In this document: one piece after another, positions 60,351-64,000 of the stretch
How the letters are laid out: every line of letters begins with the position of its first letter
Position numbering within the stretch: position 1 is the stretch's first letter
Assembly: GCA_963169765.1 (NCBI GenBank)
Contig: CAUJEN010000057.1
Coordinates: 33,152 to 97,151, forward strand
Direction: 5' to 3'
DNA from: QWHO01 sp021404945
Lineage (GTDB): Bacteria > Vulcanimicrobiota > Xenobia > Xenobiales > QWHO01
Length of the DNA stretch: 64,000 nt
The notes under the pieces: model-generated
What the model was told of the DNA's origin: nothing
The model's database searches: none
What the model saw: the letters and a program-made list of their open reading frames with translations, nothing else
Translations under genes and position numbers: made by a program

Positions 60351-61231
60351 GGTTTTTCGATCGGGAGCCCGACCGAATTGCCCCACTCTGTCCAGCTTCC
60401 ATCGTAGTTGCGCACGTTTGGATAGCCAAGCAACTCGGTCAGAACGAACCAGGTGTGCGAGCTCCGCTCCCCGATGCGGCAGTAAACCACCACCTCATCG
60501 GATGAGCTCAGTCCCTGCTCCTGCTCGTAAATCGCCTTCAACTCCTCGGCCGTCTTGAAAGTTCCATTGTCAGGGTTGATGGCCCGGGCCCAGGGCACGC
60601 TCCTGGCTCCAGGAATGTGTCCTCCGCGCAAGGCTCCCTCATTGGGGTAGTCTTCCATGTGGAGCCGCTCGCCGGTAAACTCGGGAGTGGAGCGCACGTC
60701 CACCAGCTTCTTGCCGGCCTTGACGTGCTGATGCACCTCATCGCGGAAGGCCCTGATTTTCTGGTCGTCGCGCTGGCGCACCGGATACTCGGTGGGCTGG
60801 TAGGCGGGAACCTCGCGGGTCATCTCGCGCCCTTCCATTTCCCACTTGAGGCGGCCACCATCCATCAACTTGACCTTCTCGTGACCGAACAGGCGGAACA
60901 CCCAGAGCGCATAGGCCGCCCACCAGTTGCTCTTGTCCCCGTAAAAGACGACCGTGGTATCCGGGGTCACCCCGATCCTCTTCATCAGGGCCGCGAATCT
61001 CTCCCCATCGATATAGTCGCGGCAGAGCTGGTCGTTGAGGTCACCGGTCCAGTCGACCTGAACGGCGCCGGGGATGTGCCCGGACGGATAGAGCAGCATG
61101 TCCTCGTTGGACTCCACCAGGCGCAGGCCCGGATCGTTGCGATGCTCGGCTACCCAATCGGTGGAGACAAGGATCTCGGCGTTCTTGTAGCCGCGTTCCT
61201 TGATCTCAGAGGACGCCTGAACCTGACTCAT
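60347..61231 (-). CDS. Thiosulfate/3-mercaptopyruvate sulfurtransferase, tandem rhodanese
   Basis: A 294-residue two-domain rhodanese. The first domain is inactive (PSGHIPGAVQVDW; no Cys at the active position). The second has active Cys in YCRIGERSSHTW, the CRxGxRx[ST] type of actinobacterial CysA-like enzymes. ATG 61231 is chosen, with ggaggga upstream. It moves sulfane sulfur to an acceptor; the coupled SufE-like protein is the obvious acceptor, by inference. Confidence 0.92.
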   Translation of the reverse strand: MSQVQASSEIKERGYKNAEILVSTDWVAEHRNDPGLRLVESNEDMLLYPSGHIPGAVQVDWTGDLNDQLCRDYIDGERFAALMKRIGVTPDTTVVFYGDKSNWWAAYALWVFRLFGHEKVKLMDGGRLKWEMEGREMTREVPAYQPTEYPVRQRDDQKIRAFRDEVHQHVKAGKKLVDVRSTPEFTGERLHMEDYPNEGALRGGHIPGARSVPWARAINPDNGTFKTAEELKAIYEQEQGLSSSDEVVVYCRIGERSSHTWFVLTELLGYPNVRNYDGSWTEWGNSVGLPIEKP

Positions 61232-61335
61232 GCTCAATCCCTCCGAAAATCACAACTTGCTGTGCGCCAATGCGCCGTCAGCCGGTCTGCGTCCTGCCAG
61301 CAGGGGTTTGAAATGGGTTGATAAATCATCAGCGC

Positions 61336-61749
61336 ATGGGGGTTTACTCACAGAGCTTCGAGCTGTGCACGAGCCGAAAAGGCCTGCACGAGATCACCGG
61401 CCAGGTCCGGGAAGTCGTGCGCGCCAGCGGGTTGGGAAGCGGTATGTGCAATGTCTTCATCTGCCACACCTCGGCCAGCCTGTGTATTCAAGAAAACGCC
61501 GACCCCACCGCTCGAGCCGACCTCGAGGCTTTCTTCGAGCGCCTGGTGCCGCCCGACCAGCCTTACTTCCAACACACCAGCGAAGGCCCCGACGACATGC
61601 CCAGTCACATCAAGAGCGCCCTCACCGAAGTCAGCCTGAGCATCCCCATCCAGAGCGGCCGATTGAGCCTGGGCACCTGGCAGGGAATCTACCTCTTCGA
61701 GCATCGCGAGCGCCCCCACCGTCGCAAGCTCGTGGTCAGTGTCTGGTGA
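61336..61749 (+). CDS. YjbQ-family protein (UPF0047)
   Basis: A 137-residue protein with FICHTSASLCIQENADP, DDMPSHIKSAL and GTWQGIYLFEHRERPHRR, the family signature with conserved His/Glu. The family is linked to thiamine phosphate synthase-like activity but its role is unclear. ATG 61336 is used; the upstream TTG has no support. It overlaps the following PilZ gene by GTGA. The 104 bases before it, up to the divergent sulfurtransferase, hold no gene. Confidence 0.88.
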   Translation: MGVYSQSFELCTSRKGLHEITGQVREVVRASGLGSGMCNVFICHTSASLCIQENADPTARADLEAFFERLVPPDQPYFQHTSEGPDDMPSHIKSALTEVSLSIPIQSGRLSLGTWQGIYLFEHRERPHRRKLVVSVW

Positions 61750-62489
61750 CGCTGAGCTGGTTCAAGCTCAAGAAGACCCCCGGTACCGACGAGCGCCGCC
61801 AGATCGTGCGGCGGCGACTCTATCTCGATGTGGTCTGTCACATGCCAGTCGAGGGCCAGTTCGACCGCGACTTCAAGGCCGTCATCGTCGACATCGGGCC
61901 CGGAGGCATGAAACTGCGCAGTTACGAGAGCCTGACCAGGGGCAACAGGTTTTTCGTCGAATATATAGATAATATTCCCGGGGTCCACTGGACGCGCGTT
62001 CATTGCTCGGTGGTCTGGGCCGTCAAGAGCAAGGTGAACTTCGAGACGACCGTGGGCTTGACCTACCTCGAACCGGCCGCCAACATGGCCAAATCCTGGG
62101 TCAAGTTCGTGCTCGAAGACGTGGGCTTCACCCCGGATACCCTGCGCGAGCGAAGACAGAGCATTCGGGCCCCGGTCGCCACGCCCGGGAAACTGCTGGG
62201 ACACGATCCGTCCGTGGGCGAGATGGAAGCGAGCGGCAAAATCACCAGTCTGTCCCTGGGCGGAGCGACGGTAGAGACGAGCGATCCCATCATGCAGGGG
62301 CGCGAGGTCAAGTTGCTCTTCCAGGCGGCCGAATTCAAAGGCCTGATGTTCCCGGGCAAGGTTGTCGAGGTGAAGGCGCAACAGAAGAAGTTCCTGCACT
62401 CGATCGTATTCCAATCGGTAACACCTGACCAGCGCAAGCGTCTGGCCGGCTATCTGCAACGCTACCTGCGCGAGACCGCTCCGAAATAG
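61746..62489 (+). CDS. Tandem PilZ-domain protein, cytosolic
   Basis: A 247-residue protein starting at GTG 61746, coupled to YjbQ (GTGA). Two PilZ-like modules: DERRQIVRRR with VDIGPGGMKL (about 15-110) and RERRQSIR with TSLSLGGATV (about 135-240). The first has RxxxR and DxGxxG, the second RxxxR and SLSLGG, so c-di-GMP binding is plausible in one or both. It resembles the membrane-anchored protein at 31216 without the helix. Its stop precedes a leaderless kinase gene. Confidence 0.83.
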   Translation: MTLSWFKLKKTPGTDERRQIVRRRLYLDVVCHMPVEGQFDRDFKAVIVDIGPGGMKLRSYESLTRGNRFFVEYIDNIPGVHWTRVHCSVVWAVKSKVNFETTVGLTYLEPAANMAKSWVKFVLEDVGFTPDTLRERRQSIRAPVATPGKLLGHDPSVGEMEASGKITSLSLGGATVETSDPIMQGREVKLLFQAAEFKGLMFPGKVVEVKAQQKKFLHSIVFQSVTPDQRKRLAGYLQRYLRETAPK

Positions 62490-62509
62490 TCCAGCCCTCG
62501 CTTCCTTCA

Positions 62510-62518
62510 TGCTATAAT
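62510..62518 (+). promoter_or_regulatory. Extended -10 promoter of the terminal kinase gene
   Basis: TGCTATAAT is an exact extended -10 element (TGnTATAAT). No -35 is visible. The ATG at 62525 lies six bases after it, so the transcript would begin at or near the start codon: a leaderless message. Confidence 0.65.
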
Positions 62519-62524
62519 CAACCC

Positions 62525-64000
62525 ATGCAGGCAGTCAGCGCTCTCGACCAGAGCGCCCTGAAAGCTCTCCTGGAAGCTGGTGGCGAGCCTCAGGCGGTGC
62601 TCGACCGCTACGGTGGTGTACAGGTCGCCAATTCCGCCTGGGAAGGCCGCTTCGGTCTTGGCCCCGCGCCATCCCGAGGCCTGCGGTTCGTCCAACTGAG
62701 CCCGGATCTGATCCTGGCCACCTGCGCCCCCGAGCTGGTGCAAGTTCCGGGTCTTGTGCTCACCCTCGACAGCCAGGGCACGATTTTGTTCTGCAATCTG
62801 ATCCTGCCTGGCCTGACCGGAGAGCAGGTGCTGGGTAGCTCGATTTACCAGTGGGTCGAGCCCGACTATCACGCGGTCATCGACCAGGGCATCCGGGGGG
62901 TTTTCGAGCTGGGAGAGACCGTCCATTTTGAGGTTCCCGGCCCCGGCCCCCACGGCACCCGGGCCTGGTATACCGGGAGCGTGGGACCCGTCCGGCGGGA
63001 CGGCCGGGTTGAGCTCGCCAATCTGGTGGCAGTCGATAGCACCGCCTCGAGACAGGCTCGCGACCAGCTGGCACTCTACGAGCAGATCTACCTCCATTCC
63101 AACGACGCCATCGCCGTGGTCGATCTTCAGGGCAGGTACCTGATGCAGAACCAGGCCCATGCCGAGCTGCTCGGGTTTACCGATCACGAGCTGGAGGGCC
63201 AGACGCCGGCGATCCACCTGGGCGAAGAGGGCTTCGGGGCTATCGCCGCCGAGCTCGCCGTCACCGGGCAATGCCGTACCGAAGCCCTCAGCCAGGCCAA
63301 GGACGGCACCACCCGCCCGCTCGAGCTGTCGGCCTTCACCGTGTTCGACGGCGAGCAAAAGCCGGTCTGCTATGTGGGCATCAAGCGCGACATGAGCGAG
63401 CACAAAGCCATCGAGGAGGAGTTGGCCCGGGCCCGCGACGCGGCTCTCCACTCGGCCCGCCAGAAATCAGAGTTCCTGCGCAACATGAGCCACGAGATCC
63501 GCACCCCCATGAACGGTGTCATCGCGATGACCGAGCTCTTGCTGGACACTCCTCTCACCGAGGAGCAACTTCGCCTGGCTGAAACGGTCCATTCCAGCGC
63601 CGAATCGCTCCTGACCATCCTGGACGACGTGCTGGATTTTTCTAAGATCGAGGCCGGCCTGCTCAAGTTCGAGTCGGTCTGCTTCTCTCCCGAGGCGGTC
63701 GTAGAAGCCGTGCTGAGCCTGCTGCGCGGGCAGGCCCTGGCCCGCGGGCTCGAGCTGAGCTGTCAGCTCTCAAAGGAAGTGCCCTCCGCGGTTGTGGGCG
63801 ACCCGGGCCGTCTGAGACAGGTTCTGACCAACCTGGTCGGCAACGCGCTCAAATTCACCCAACAGGGTTCGGTGAAAGTCCGGGTGACACGTCTTTTTGA
63901 TGGACTGCTCGAGTTCGAGGTGATCGATACCGGTCCGGGAATCAGTCAGGAGGACCAGGCTCAGCTCTTCCACCCGTTCTTCCAGACCCAGACCGGGCAG
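62525..64000 (+). CDS. Histidine kinase with PAS domains (3' end outside window)
   Basis: The frame is open to the window end, 492 residues so far: a possible N-terminal PAS (about 1-70), a PAS (about 75-180), another PAS-like stretch (about 185-300; DAIAVVDLQGRYLMQNQAH), HisKA SHEIRTPMN (His 323) and a starting HATPase domain (NALKFTQQG, DTGPGIS). There is no membrane segment, so it senses an internal signal. A hybrid REC domain may lie beyond the end. It follows the PilZ gene by 35 bases but has its own promoter. Confidence 0.9.
   Translation, partial: MQAVSALDQSALKALLEAGGEPQAVLDRYGGVQVANSAWEGRFGLGPAPSRGLRFVQLSPDLILATCAPELVQVPGLVLTLDSQGTILFCNLILPGLTGEQVLGSSIYQWVEPDYHAVIDQGIRGVFELGETVHFEVPGPGPHGTRAWYTGSVGPVRRDGRVELANLVAVDSTASRQARDQLALYEQIYLHSNDAIAVVDLQGRYLMQNQAHAELLGFTDHELEGQTPAIHLGEEGFGAIAAELAVTGQCRTEALSQAKDGTTRPLELSAFTVFDGEQKPVCYVGIKRDMSEHKAIEEELARARDAALHSARQKSEFLRNMSHEIRTPMNGVIAMTELLLDTPLTEEQLRLAETVHSSAESLLTILDDVLDFSKIEAGLLKFESVCFSPEAVVEAVLSLLRGQALARGLELSCQLSKEVPSAVVGDPGRLRQVLTNLVGNALKFTQQGSVKVRVTRLFDGLLEFEVIDTGPGISQEDQAQLFHPFFQTQTGQ

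Noticed and set aside
1..64000. CRISPR array, tRNA or rRNA gene, insertion sequence, prophage
   Set aside because: No regular short repeats, no tRNA-like cloverleaf or rRNA stretch, and no transposase or integrase motifs were noticed on either strand.

Overview
The window is high-GC, gene-dense bacterial chromosome with short gaps, genes on both strands and frequent GTG and TTG starts. It encodes secreted and membrane-anchored proteins, pseudopilins, PilZ proteins, hybrid histidine kinases, a MacAB-like exporter, a Pkn-type kinase-ATPase and a CpfC-type ferrochelatase. This suggests a free-living, probably diderm bacterium with type IV pilus-like machinery and complex signalling. An Armatimonadota, Vulcanimicrobiota/Eremiobacterota or Myxococcota-like lineage would fit, but no rRNA or ribosomal protein gene is present to fix it. 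I see no tRNA, CRISPR array, transposase or prophage.

Layout. 1-3.9 kb: end of a zinc-ribbon protein, a secreted TPR/EF-hand protein and a membrane-anchored HEXXH protein. 4-8.2 kb: Lhr helicase. 8.3-11.7 kb: three-gene pseudopilin/PilX-like operon. 11.9-15.6 kb: stress cluster (CBS pair, two Usp proteins, 5'-truncated LonB-like protease, Hsp20). 16-21.2 kb: a secreted protein, small membrane proteins and a 1248-residue kinase-ATPase. 21.2-27.7 kb: propeller protein, MrfA-like helicase, luciferase-like oxidoreductase, a strong bidirectional terminator, a 61-residue protein with 25 methionines, and a transglutaminase-like/TPR protein. 27.7-37.3 kb: a c-di-GMP neighbourhood. A coiled-coil protein with degenerate GGDEF and EAL domains is divergent from an operon for a tandem-PilZ membrane protein, a hybrid histidine kinase and a MacAB-like exporter. 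37.3-42.8 kb: small membrane proteins, a secreted all-helical enzyme-like protein, a PilP/GspC-like protein and an amidase. 43-47.2 kb: a TroABCD-type Mn/Zn/Fe ABC transporter operon in which both permeases carry a C-terminal MntR/DtxR-like domain, with a palindromic operator over the first start codon. 47.4-51.6 kb: ferrochelatase, gene remnants, AlkD-like and YkgJ-like genes, a truncated guanidino-modifying enzyme and a WD40 protein. 51.6-57.9 kb: SPFH/flotillin-like protein, DUF6624-like protein, alpha/beta hydrolase, and a lipid kinase overlapping a macro-like/SIR2 fusion. 58-64 kb: M1 peptidase, a SufE-sulfurtransferase pair, YjbQ, a second tandem-PilZ protein and a hybrid-type kinase running off the window.

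Three systems deserve most attention: the metal transporter whose permeases carry their own metalloregulator-like domains, the translationally coupled lipid kinase/macro-SIR2 pair (a possible NAD-depleting defence module), and the Met-rich miniprotein. Several genes are cut at their 5' ends (near 14.85, 48.47 and 49.88 kb), which points to real deletions or assembly joins.
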